Origin: Lachnospiraceae bacterium
Lineage (GTDB): Bacteria; Bacillota_A; Clostridia; Lachnospirales; Lachnospiraceae
NCBI GenBank assembly: GCA_024683935.1
Contig: JAIKXV010000077.1
Coordinates: forward strand, 1 to 19,999
DNA: 19,999 bases
Direction: 5' to 3'
The notes under the pieces were generated by a model, which was not told the DNA's origin, searched no databases, and worked only from the letters and a program-made list of their open reading frames with translations. This document shows, in pieces, positions 1 to 5,697 of the stretch (its first letter is position 1; the number at the start of each line of letters is the position of its first letter). The translations under genes were made by a program, and so were the position numbers.

Positions 1-179
1 TACGAGGCGCGCGCAGGTCATATTTCTCAACATTTTCGGCAAGCTTCAGCTCGTTTTTATGACCCAACCAGCCCTACGAGGTATGCGCAGGTCATATTTC
101 TCAATATTTCCGGCAAGCTTCAGCTCGTTTTTTATGACCCAACTGACCAGGCGATGTGCGCATGGGTCATAAATTCCGG
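1..179. repeat. Diverged 74-bp tandem repeat, two units plus a partial third
   Basis: Unit 1 spans 1-74 and unit 2 starts at 75 with the same TACGAGG opening. The two differ at only a few bases and one T-run length. A shortened third unit is recognisable at about 152-179 (TGCGCATGGGTCATAAATTCCGG-like, degenerate). Each full unit contains GGTCATA near its start and TATGACC near its end (16-22 and 58-64 in unit 1), so each could fold into a long-looped stem. The array probably continues to the left of the window. No coding frame is convincing. Its function is unknown. Confidence 0.7.
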
Positions 180-391
180 TTTGTCGAGTAGAAACACTTT
201 TGTAAAAAGGGAGTTAAATATTGTAACTGCTCACCGTGCTGCGGCTGCGAATAGTTACAAAATATTTGCTTTGTTCAGAAAAAAGCTGTTGTTACATTAT
301 TTTTTATTGTATAATATTTAATCGTACGAATAAATCAACAGGTTTTCGCCTTATTATTTTTGGATTTGATTCAACACAGCAGGAGGAGCAT
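180..391 (+). promoter_or_regulatory. Leader and likely promoter region of the YvyF-like gene
   Basis: No convincing gene lies here; the open frame that runs through it has no ribosome-binding site. An imperfect inverted repeat pairs ATATTGTAAC (about 219-228) with GTTACAAAATAT (about 254-265). A TATAAT hexamer lies at 310-315, with TTGTTA at 289-294 as the nearest -35-like match; the 15-nt spacer is short. I do not see a sigma-D flagellar promoter. A good ribosome-binding site (AGGAGGAG) just before 392 fixes the downstream start. Confidence 0.4.
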
Positions 392-814
392 ATGTCATTA
401 GACGTTCAAAGATGCGGTATTTGCAGGAAATTATTTCAATACGGCGGAATAGGTCCTGTCCTTTGCCCCGGCTGCAGGGAGCAGGATGAGGAGGATTTCC
501 AGAGAGTAAAAAACTATCTTCGCGATAACCCGGGACGGACGGTGGTAGAAACGGCCAAGGCCTGTGAAGTCGATCCTGATCGTATCAGAGCATGGCTAAA
601 GGATGAAAGGCTCGAATTCACCGGAGACGGAAATACCGGTCTGTTTTGTGAGAAATGCGGTGCAGCCATTGCATCGGGAACGATCTGCGACGATTGCAGA
701 ATGGCACTCAGCCGCGCTGCCGGCGAACTGATGAGATCAATAGAGAGACCCACTGCTGAGCAAAAGGTGGTCAGCAAGGGTAAGGATAGAATGCGTTTCC
801 TTGGAAGGAAATAG
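392..814 (+). CDS. YvyF-like flagellar operon protein with two zinc-ribbon CxxC pairs
   Basis: This 140-residue protein matches the Firmicute family of flagellar operon proteins named after B. subtilis YvyF (the TIGR03826 type), as I recognise it by pattern. The start at 392 is chosen because AGGAGGAG lies just upstream; the longer frame from 236 has no such site. The N-terminus carries CGIC and CPGC, a first zinc-binding knuckle. The middle (about residues 35-75) looks like a small helix-turn-helix (DNPGRTVVETAKACEVDPDR). A second knuckle follows with CEKCG and CDDC. Family members usually sit beside flgM, flgN and flgK, which would be to the left of or outside the window if present at all. 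The role is thought to be regulatory or chaperone-like in flagellar biogenesis, but is not well defined. A REP-like repeat begins 9 bases after the stop. Confidence 0.8.
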   Translation: MSLDVQRCGICRKLFQYGGIGPVLCPGCREQDEEDFQRVKNYLRDNPGRTVVETAKACEVDPDRIRAWLKDERLEFTGDGNTGLFCEKCGAAIASGTICDDCRMALSRAAGELMRSIERPTAEQKVVSKGKDRMRFLGRK

Positions 815-823
815 AGTGTAATC

Positions 824-895
824 AAGGTCAATCAGGTTCAATCAGGGGACGGCTTCAATCAGGGGACGGTTCTGTGATTGACCCTGATTGATCTT
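824..895. repeat. REP-like palindromic repeat, copy 1
   Basis: AAGGTCAATCAGG-type sequence at 824-844 pairs with its near-complement at 875-895, with about 18 of 21 positions matching. Inside it, the motif AATCAGGGGACGG occurs twice, and TCAATCA...TGATTGA forms an inner stem. Bases 837-883 are identical to 2702-2748. GGGGACGGTTCT-type palindromes are, to my knowledge, typical of REP-like elements mobilised by tyrosine (Y1/RAYT) transposases, but no such transposase is in this window. The hairpin sits between two convergent genes and overlaps the last two bases of the stop codon at 894, so it may also end transcription in both directions. Confidence 0.75.
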
Positions 896-1151
896 AAGGT
901 TCAATGATATCGGTAATACCATACCCCGTTGCAGCTGCAAACATTTGTCCGCATATAGCACAGGTATAAAGATCCTTCTGAACCGCGGCAAGTGTGTCGG
1001 AATCACAGTAAAACTCATCACTATCCTCATTATTGCACGAACAATTAGGGCATATTATATTCACCCCATACGACCAGGCGCCTTCTATAGACTGCACGAA
1101 TCCGCCGCTTACCTTTTCCAGATCTTTATTATCGAGTTTCTTCAATTTCAT
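894..1151 (-). CDS. Double-glycine-leader peptide with cysteine-rich (CxxC) core
   Basis: This 85-residue product begins MKLKKLDNKDLEKVSGG, a clear double-glycine bacteriocin/peptide leader of the kind cleaved by C39-peptidase ABC exporters. The start at 1151 is preferred over an in-frame ATG 15 bases upstream because GGAGG precedes it at good spacing; that upstream ATG overlaps the ribosome-binding site. The predicted core of about 68 residues holds CPNCSC near its start, one mid-core Cys (FYCD) and CAIC near the end. This spacing suggests a zinc ribbon or disulfide-bonded fold rather than a lantibiotic. There is no modifying enzyme, immunity gene or C39 transporter next to it. It could be a secreted bacteriocin, a signal peptide or a decoy of another kind; the leader is the firm part. 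Confidence 0.7.
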   Translation of the reverse strand: MKLKKLDNKDLEKVSGGFVQSIEGAWSYGVNIICPNCSCNNEDSDEFYCDSDTLAAVQKDLYTCAICGQMFAAATGYGITDIIEP

Positions 1152-1193
1152 TTTCAATTCCTCCATAAATACTTATAAATAATAATTTATATA

Positions 1194-1222
1194 CTTATAC
1201 GACAATATTTTGATTATGGCAA
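1194..1222 (-). promoter_or_regulatory. Candidate sigma-A promoter for the double-glycine peptide gene
   Basis: On the minus strand, TTGCCA (1222-1217) and TATAAG (1199-1194) are separated by 17 bases. They lie about 43 bases upstream of the start codon at 1151, leaving a short leader with the ribosome-binding site. The surrounding sequence is very AT-rich, so chance matches are possible. Confidence 0.5.
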
Positions 1223-1373
1223 TCATTATTTGCAGGTCATCCCGAATTCAGGAGGAAACATTTCACTAATACCGTCTTGTATTGTATATTTTTATAGAAA
1301 GAACTATTGTTCATTTTTAATCGTTTATAAGGGGTACAGGAATCATATTCTGTGCAGAATAGCGAGGTGAAGT

Positions 1374-2696
1374 ATGAAACTATCAGTAAATAAGCTGGTA
1401 TCATGCGGAGTATTAATCGCTGCTATGGCCTGCATTATGTATGTGTCGGTTATAGGCGGATCCGGGGGCATCAGGGATTCTCTTTCAAGAGAGGGCTTTA
1501 CTCTTGAGCAGGCAGTGGTTCTGAGCCGGCATAATATCAGGGCTCCGTTAAGCGGTGCGGGATCAGCCCTTGCCACCATTACACCGCATGAATGGTTCAA
1601 CTGGTCTTCGGAAGCAAGCGAGCTGTCAGTAAGGGGCGGCGTCCTCGAAACGGAGATGGGGCAGTATTTCAGAAAGTGGCTGGAGGCAGAGGGTCTCTTT
1701 GAACCCAACTATATGCCGGAAGACGGGGCAGTACGTGTATATGCCAATTCCAAGCAGAGAACCATTGCCACCGCCGGATTCTTTTCCGCGGGTCTGCTGC
1801 CTGTTTACAATACCGAGGTAGAATACCATGCGGAATACGACACAATGGATCCGGTGTTCAATCCGGTTTTCACATATGTATCAGATGAATACGCGAAGGA
1901 TGCCGAAGCCGAGATACACAAAATGTATGATAAGACTTTGGAGAAATTAAGCGATAATTATGACCTCCTTTCTGAAGTGATTGATGTAACTGAATCAGAG
2001 GATTATAAAAATAAGGAATTCACCGGATTTGTCACAGATGATTCCGAATTTACTTTTGAGGAAGGCAAGGAGCCTGCCGTCGCCGGTTCTCTGAAAAAAG
2101 CCACTCAGATAAGTGATGCATTAGTCCTGCAGTATTACGAGGAATCGGATGTGAAAAAAGCGGCGTTCGGACATGATATTTCCGCGTCGGATTGGGATGC
2201 CATCTCGGAAATAAAGGATGTATACGGAGATGTTCTCTTTACAGCTCCTTCCGTGGCGGCAAATGTGGCGCATCCTCTCCTTATGGAGATTCAGAATGAA
2301 CTCTCAACGGACGGCCGTGAATTTACATTCCTGTGCGGACATGATTCCAATCTCGGAAGTGTTCTTGCGGCTCTTGATGCGGAAGAATACAGCCTGCCCG
2401 AAACCATTGAGAAAAAGACCCCCATCGGTTCAAAGCTTGTTTTCTGCCGCTGGAAGGATAAAAATGGCAAAGAATTTATAAGCATGGATATCGTATATCA
2501 AAAGACAGACCAGCTTCGAAATCTGACGATCCTCGATCAGGACACCCCTCCGGGAATATTCAGTATCCGCCTCAAAGGAATAAAGGACGCCGGAGACGGT
2601 CTGTATAAAGCTGAGGAGGTGATGGAACGTTTTACCGATGCAATAAATGATTATGACGAGATTATTGGCAGGTACGAGGCGAAGGCTGCGGCGTAG
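1374..2696 (+). CDS. agp: Agp-like periplasmic/secreted histidine-type acid phosphatase
   Basis: This 440-residue protein belongs to the histidine acid phosphatase family (branch 2) and most resembles E. coli glucose-1-phosphatase Agp. The catalytic motif is SRHNIRAPL (His53), the same RHN variant as Agp rather than the usual RHG. It is followed by an Agp-like stretch with WFNW and a VRGGVLETEMG motif near residue 90. The proton-donor motif GHDSN lies at about 322-326. The N-terminus has a hydrophobic segment (about residues 8-28), a signal peptide or membrane anchor, so the enzyme should act outside the membrane on sugar phosphates or phytate-like phosphomonoesters. GAGGTG precedes the start. 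It is divergent from the peptide gene and is followed by REP-like copy 2. The exact substrate cannot be read from the sequence. Confidence 0.85.
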   Translation: MKLSVNKLVSCGVLIAAMACIMYVSVIGGSGGIRDSLSREGFTLEQAVVLSRHNIRAPLSGAGSALATITPHEWFNWSSEASELSVRGGVLETEMGQYFRKWLEAEGLFEPNYMPEDGAVRVYANSKQRTIATAGFFSAGLLPVYNTEVEYHAEYDTMDPVFNPVFTYVSDEYAKDAEAEIHKMYDKTLEKLSDNYDLLSEVIDVTESEDYKNKEFTGFVTDDSEFTFEEGKEPAVAGSLKKATQISDALVLQYYEESDVKKAAFGHDISASDWDAISEIKDVYGDVLFTAPSVAANVAHPLLMEIQNELSTDGREFTFLCGHDSNLGSVLAALDAEEYSLPETIEKKTPIGSKLVFCRWKDKNGKEFISMDIVYQKTDQLRNLTILDQDTPPGIFSIRLKGIKDAGDGLYKAEEVMERFTDAINDYDEIIGRYEAKAAA

Positions 2697-2701
2697 TTTG
2701 T

Positions 2702-2748
2702 TTCAATCAGGGGACGGCTTCAATCAGGGGACGGTTCTGTGATTGACC
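2702..2748. repeat. REP-like palindromic repeat, copy 2
   Basis: These 47 bases are identical, in the same orientation, to 837-883. They hold two AATCAGGGGACGG motifs and the inner stem TCAATCA...TGATTGA. This copy lacks the outer stem arms seen in copy 1. It starts 5 bases after the agp stop and ends directly against the -35 box of the next gene. Confidence 0.75.
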
Positions 2749-2777
2749 TTGACAGGCTAACGTTACTTAGCTAAAAT
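2749..2777 (+). promoter_or_regulatory. Strong sigma-A promoter of the FMN reductase gene
   Basis: A perfect TTGACA (2749-2754), a 17-base spacer and TAAAAT (2772-2777) lie about 40 bases upstream of the start at 2819. The -35 box abuts the REP-like repeat that ends at 2748. Confidence 0.75.
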
Positions 2778-2818
2778 GTATCTGCATTTCAGCAAATAAC
2801 ATCAGGCTTGGAGGCATT

Positions 2819-3388
2819 ATGAGTAAAGGCAGTGTTTTGGCCATACTGGGCGGGCCGCATAAAAACGGAATGACAGCTTCAATGCTGGATATTTCTGTCA
2901 AAGCGGCAGAAAACGCCGGTTACAGCGTCAAAAGAGCAGATCTGTATGACATGAATATAGATTTCTGTAAGGGATGCAATGTATGCAATACAACCGGAAC
3001 ATGTATTGTTGAAGATGATATACAGGACATAGCTGAATCTCTGAAGAAATGCGATATTATCATCCTTGCGGCTCCGGTATACTGGGCTAATGTTCCTGCT
3101 GCGGTGAAAAATTTATTTGACCGCCTGACAGGAACCGCCATGGAAAAAACTTCCGGATTTCCTAAAGCCAGACTCGCCGGAAAGAAATACATTATTCTCA
3201 CATCCTGCGATACACCGGCTCCGTTCTCATGGATCTTCGGACAGAGCAGAGGAGCCATTCGTGCGATGGACGAGTTTTTTAAGACCGCAGGAATGACCCC
3301 TTTACAGAAAGTTGTGGTAAGCGGCAGACCCAATAAAACGGGAGTGCCGGAAAATATAGTCCGTAAGCTGGAAGGCTGCTGGAGATAA
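2819..3388 (+). CDS. Flavodoxin-family NAD(P)H-dependent FMN oxidoreductase
   Basis: The 189-residue product has the flavodoxin-like start VLAILGGPHKNGMT, where the phosphate-binding loop contacts FMN. A CKGCNVCNTTGTC cluster at about residues 50-62 leads into EDDIQDI, and AAPVYWANVPAAVKNLFDR follows near residue 90. This layout is typical of clostridial NADPH-dependent FMN reductases and iron-sulfur-flavoprotein relatives. It probably moves electrons from NAD(P)H to FMN or small quinone/nitro/disulfide substrates in the cytoplasm. GGAGG precedes the start. It is convergent with the HxlR gene, and HxlR-type regulators often control such reductases, although here they do not share a promoter. 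Confidence 0.85.
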   Translation: MSKGSVLAILGGPHKNGMTASMLDISVKAAENAGYSVKRADLYDMNIDFCKGCNVCNTTGTCIVEDDIQDIAESLKKCDIIILAAPVYWANVPAAVKNLFDRLTGTAMEKTSGFPKARLAGKKYIILTSCDTPAPFSWIFGQSRGAIRAMDEFFKTAGMTPLQKVVVSGRPNKTGVPENIVRKLEGCWR

Positions 3389-3397
3389 AGCTTTTGC

Positions 3398-3429
3398 CGG
3401 CACTTTGCTACAGCGGCACTTTGCTACAG
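3398..3429. repeat. Two tandem copies of a 16-bp repeat
   Basis: CGGCACTTTGCTACAG occurs at 3398-3413 and again at 3414-3429, directly adjacent, between two convergent genes. It does not form an obvious terminator. Confidence 0.85.
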
Positions 3430-3436
3430 CGGCTCT

Positions 3437-3805
3437 TCACAGATTCTCTTCTCCCCATTTCTTCAGTTCCAGAAGGATGGGGACTATGCTTTCTGCCTTC
3501 TTTGTCAGCGTATACTCCACCCGGACAGGCATTTCCATATACTGCTTTCTTTCAACCAGGCCGTCATCTTCCATCTCTTTAAGGGAATGAGCAAGCATCG
3601 TGTTTGTTATACCGAACACGGATTTTCTTAATTCACCGTATCTCACCGCGCCTTCCCTGTCCATGACGCAGAGGATCATGATCTTCCATTTTCCTCCCAC
3701 TATATCAATAACCTTCTTTAAGCCGCACTTTTCTCCGGCAAGGTCTTCACACAGCACCTCTTTCTTTTTCTTATCTTTCTTTTCATTATCTTTTTTTCCA
3801 GCCAT
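3437..3805 (-). CDS. HxlR-family winged-helix transcriptional regulator
   Basis: This is a 122-residue regulator from the ATG at 3805, which has GAGGG a few bases upstream. An in-frame GTG at 3823 would add six residues but has no visible ribosome-binding site. After a lysine-rich tail (GKKDNEKKDKKKKE) comes the HxlR core: CGLKKVIDIVGGKWKIMIL with the conserved Cys and GGKW, then RYGELRKSVFGITNTMLAHSL, the recognition-helix region, and LVERKQY. The Cys before the winged helix is the residue that senses electrophiles or redox stress in characterised members. The gene is divergent from the membrane iron-sulfur protein gene, with overlapping promoters, so regulation of that gene and autoregulation are likely. 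Confidence 0.9.
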   Translation of the reverse strand: MAGKKDNEKKDKKKKEVLCEDLAGEKCGLKKVIDIVGGKWKIMILCVMDREGAVRYGELRKSVFGITNTMLAHSLKEMEDDGLVERKQYMEMPVRVEYTLTKKAESIVPILLELKKWGEENL

Positions 3806-3861
3806 AAACCCTCTTTTCTGCACGTTACTCAGTTTTTTCTTACCAGGTAAAGATAAACTGC

Positions 3862-3909
3862 GTACTTGATATATTTTTTATACCATATACAATAGCACTA
3901 TCAAGATAC
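3862..3909. promoter_or_regulatory. Overlapping divergent promoters with an inverted-repeat operator
   Basis: GTACTTGATA (3862-3871) and TATCAAGATAC (3899-3909) are an inverted repeat with one bulged base. Each arm contains a TTGATA -35 box. The plus-strand promoter is TTGATA 3866-3871, 16 bases, TACAAT 3888-3893. The minus-strand promoter is TTGATA 3904-3899, 16 bases, TATAAA 3882-3877. The two promoters interleave, so polymerase on one would block the other. A dimeric regulator such as HxlR binding the repeat would cover both -35 boxes. Confidence 0.55.
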
Positions 3910-3953
3910 TTCTGGCAAGCAAAACCGGAGAAATTCCGGAAAGAGAGGAAAAA

Positions 3954-4460
3954 ATGATCAGAAATATATATCGTAAATATGGCTTCTATATACTTATCGC
4001 CTACCTAATCGCGGCTTTCTTCTTTCCCGTCCTTGGAGCGGCTGCCGTGATATGCATGCTGGCTCCCGTCATTTTTGCCCTGGCGGGCAGGGGCAGATAC
4101 TGGTGCGGGAATTTCTGTCCCCGCGGAAATTTCTTTCAGAACGTGACCTGCCATATATCAAAAAAAAGGCCGGTTCCTAAATTTCTTAAGAGCACGGCCT
4201 TCCGGGCATTCATGGTTCTTTTTATCATAGGAAATTTCTCATTCGGGATCTATTCCAACTGGGGAAATCTTCCCGGTATCGGAATGGTGTTTTACCGGAT
4301 AATCGTGATAACGACTCTGGTGGGAGTGGTCTTAAGCGCTCTCTATCTGCCAAGAACCTGGTGCACCTTCTGTCCGATGGGATCCATATCTTCATTTATT
4401 ACATGGATCAAGGGAAAGAAAAAATCCGCTGAATACGGGGAAAAGAAAACTGCCGCATAA
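3954..4460 (+). CDS. NapH/NosR-like membrane 4Fe-4S-binding protein
   Basis: The 168-residue membrane protein has hydrophobic segments at about 10-45, 83-102 and 113-132. Two cysteine motifs lie beside the membrane: YWCGNFCPRG (about residue 50) and WCTFCPMGS (about residue 140). Paired CxxxCP motifs flanking membrane helices are the hallmark of NapH/NosR/CcoG-type polytopic electron-transfer proteins. The usual extra ferredoxin domain is missing, so this is a short form. It probably carries electrons across or along the membrane to an unknown partner. GAGAGG precedes the start. It ends 1 base before the convergent cupin gene. The divergent HxlR gene suggests redox-responsive control. Confidence 0.8.
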   Translation: MIRNIYRKYGFYILIAYLIAAFFFPVLGAAAVICMLAPVIFALAGRGRYWCGNFCPRGNFFQNVTCHISKKRPVPKFLKSTAFRAFMVLFIIGNFSFGIYSNWGNLPGIGMVFYRIIVITTLVGVVLSALYLPRTWCTFCPMGSISSFITWIKGKKKSAEYGEKKTAA

Positions 4461-4461
4461 A

Positions 4462-4851
4462 TCAGCAGAGGGCGGGCATAAACTTCGCAAAAAGATACAG
4501 CCCGTCTTTTCCGGCATGAACCTCGTGATGAATCTTTGAGGGCATGACGGAGATCACTCCCGGAGTATACCTGATCTCATTTCCGTCATTTATGCATACA
4601 CCTTCTCCGGCTATGACTTCATGTGTTTCAAGCTGTGGATCATGGATGTGATCAAGTATGCTCTTTTCCGGAGCGATCCTGACCAGATGATAGCTGTATG
4701 CGCCGCCGGTCTCTTTTGAAGTAACGATGTGCTTCAGTTCCACACCTTCAAAGGTGGGATGCTTGGACCAGGGTACATCAGCAAAGGATATGCTTTTCCC
4801 GGGCACTTCAAATTTTCCGATATCAAAGCTTTCAAATGTCTTGTTTTCCAT
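4462..4851 (-). CDS. Small cupin-domain protein
   Basis: The 129-residue protein is a single cupin barrel. The metal-binding pattern is seen as HIHDPQLETHEVIAGEG (two His, Glu and His in the first motif) and a second motif region near PSKIHHEVHAG. Such small cupins bind a metal or a small ligand in the cytoplasm; the substrate cannot be deduced. It lies 51 bases downstream of an AraC regulator that itself has a cupin-like N-terminal domain, so the two are probably co-transcribed and may respond to the same ligand. The start codon is preceded by AGAGGAC, which lies in one arm of a perfect inverted repeat at 4853-4890. Confidence 0.8.
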   Translation of the reverse strand: MENKTFESFDIGKFEVPGKSISFADVPWSKHPTFEGVELKHIVTSKETGGAYSYHLVRIAPEKSILDHIHDPQLETHEVIAGEGVCINDGNEIRYTPGVISVMPSKIHHEVHAGKDGLYLFAKFMPALC

Positions 4852-4852
4852 A

Positions 4853-4890
4853 ATGATTGTCCTCTCTTTCTTAATTTATGGGACAATCAT
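4853..4890 (-). promoter_or_regulatory. Perfect 10-bp inverted repeat covering the cupin ribosome-binding site
   Basis: ATGATTGTCC at 4853-4862 and GGACAATCAT at 4881-4890 are exact reverse complements with an 18-base spacer, in the gap between the AraC and cupin genes. In the transcript the downstream arm includes the GGAC of the ribosome-binding site and ends one base before the cupin ATG. It could act as an RNA hairpin limiting cupin translation, or as a DNA operator. Confidence 0.55.
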
Positions 4891-4902
4891 AACGGAACAA
4901 GA

Positions 4903-5505
4903 TCACTCTGCATTGGATAAAATTGCGAAGTTATATTCTTCGGGGGATATTCCCACCTGTTTCTTAAAAACCCTGTCAAGGTGGCTCTGATCGCAGAAGC
5001 CGACCATCTGGGCAACATCGATCACTTTATATCCCTTCCTTAGCAGCTCCTGCGCTTTCCTGATACGGCACTGCATCTGGAATTTATGGGGAGTGAGTCC
5101 GTTTTCAGAGGCGAATTTTCGGATCATATGATATGAGCTTATATTGATCTTCCGGGACATTTCGGCAATGCTGAGTTCCATTTCCGGATTACCGATTATC
5201 ATTTTCTTAATGATATTTAGCTCTCCCGAAATATCACCCTTCGCCGGAATACAGGTTGTCACCATAGAATAGGATTCCGTCACTGGCTCGATTGAATGGC
5301 GGGTATCCGGAAAGACCGAGAAATACTCTCCTTCAGAGCAGTTAAAAGACTCGTCTCCGATACGGATAGATATTGTACCGCCCGTAACTATCCCGAATAT
5401 GTAATGGGCGGTATGGGTATGGGGTGGATATGAAATATTCACATTTTCAAGACTTACCACTTCTATTCCGGTGGAACTGTCTTCTATGAATTTGAGTTTT
5501 TCCAA
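4903..5505 (-). CDS. AraC-family transcriptional regulator
   Basis: The 200-residue protein has an N-terminal cupin-like sensor domain (PPHTHTAHYIFGIVTGG, with HxH and the GE turn at about residues 28-80). Two C-terminal helix-turn-helix units occupy about residues 105-200: LSIAEMSRKINISSYHMIRKF and VIDVAQMVGFCDQSHLDRVF. The last is the typical AraC signature, ending GISPEEY. No ATG is available: the reading frame upstream is closed by a TGA, and the only plausible start is TTG at 5505, three bases after the stop of a small ORF. That implies translation coupled to the small ORF, or very low expression. It is shorter than the usual 270-300 residues, in keeping with the compact sensor class. 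The cupin gene follows at once. Confidence 0.85.
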   Translation of the reverse strand: MEKLKFIEDSSTGIEVVSLENVNISYPPHTHTAHYIFGIVTGGTISIRIGDESFNCSEGEYFSVFPDTRHSIEPVTESYSMVTTCIPAKGDISGELNIIKKMIIGNPEMELSIAEMSRKINISSYHMIRKFASENGLTPHKFQMQCRIRKAQELLRKGYKVIDVAQMVGFCDQSHLDRVFKKQVGISPEEYNFAILSNAE

Positions 5506-5507
5506 TT

Positions 5508-5633
5508 TTATTCTGTAAGCCCGATCTCTGTGATCATATCATTGATGAGTCTCTGATATTCTGCAATGTCATGCTCAAGGATTTCAATCTTCTCACTTAA
5601 CTGCGATTCATCCACCTCCGGAACCTTATTCAC
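5508..5633 (-). CDS. Possible small ORF (41 aa) upstream of the AraC gene
   Basis: A GTG-started frame reads MNKVPEVDESQLSEKIEILE and on to EIGLTE, a charged helical, coiled-coil-like peptide of 41 residues. GGGGA lies a few bases before the GTG. A second in-frame GTG is at 5615, preceded by CGGAG. The stop is two bases before the TTG start of the AraC gene. The amino-acid pattern looks protein-like rather than random, but I do not recognise a family. It may be a real coupled small protein or the tail of a lost gene. Confidence 0.35.
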   Translation of the reverse strand: MNKVPEVDESQLSEKIEILEHDIAEYQRLINDMITEIGLTE

Positions 5634-5674
5634 TGTTCCCCGCCATCTCAGGCACTTTCTTTTTTATCGCCACG

Positions 5675-5689
5675 CGCCCGTACCGGGCG
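5675..5689. other. GC-rich hairpin after the chemoreceptor gene
   Basis: CGCCCG-TAC-CGGGCG is a perfect 6-bp stem with a 3-base loop, 9 bases beyond the chemoreceptor stop. No T-run follows on the minus strand, so it is not a classic intrinsic terminator, though it could slow polymerase or protect a 3' end. Confidence 0.4.
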
Positions 5690-5697
5690 AAGCTGCG

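Noticed and set aside
1..179. CRISPR array
   Set aside because: The units are contiguous 74-bp repeats without variable spacers between short direct repeats.
236..391. Extended N-terminus of the YvyF-like protein
   Set aside because: The extra 52 residues have no ribosome-binding site and no family likeness, while AGGAGGAG directly precedes the ATG at 392.
888..1178. Plus-strand ORF opposite the double-glycine peptide
   Set aside because: No ribosome-binding site and no recognisable sequence; the minus strand encodes a clear GG leader.
5675..5689. Intrinsic terminator of the chemoreceptor gene
   Set aside because: The stem is good but no T-run follows on either strand.
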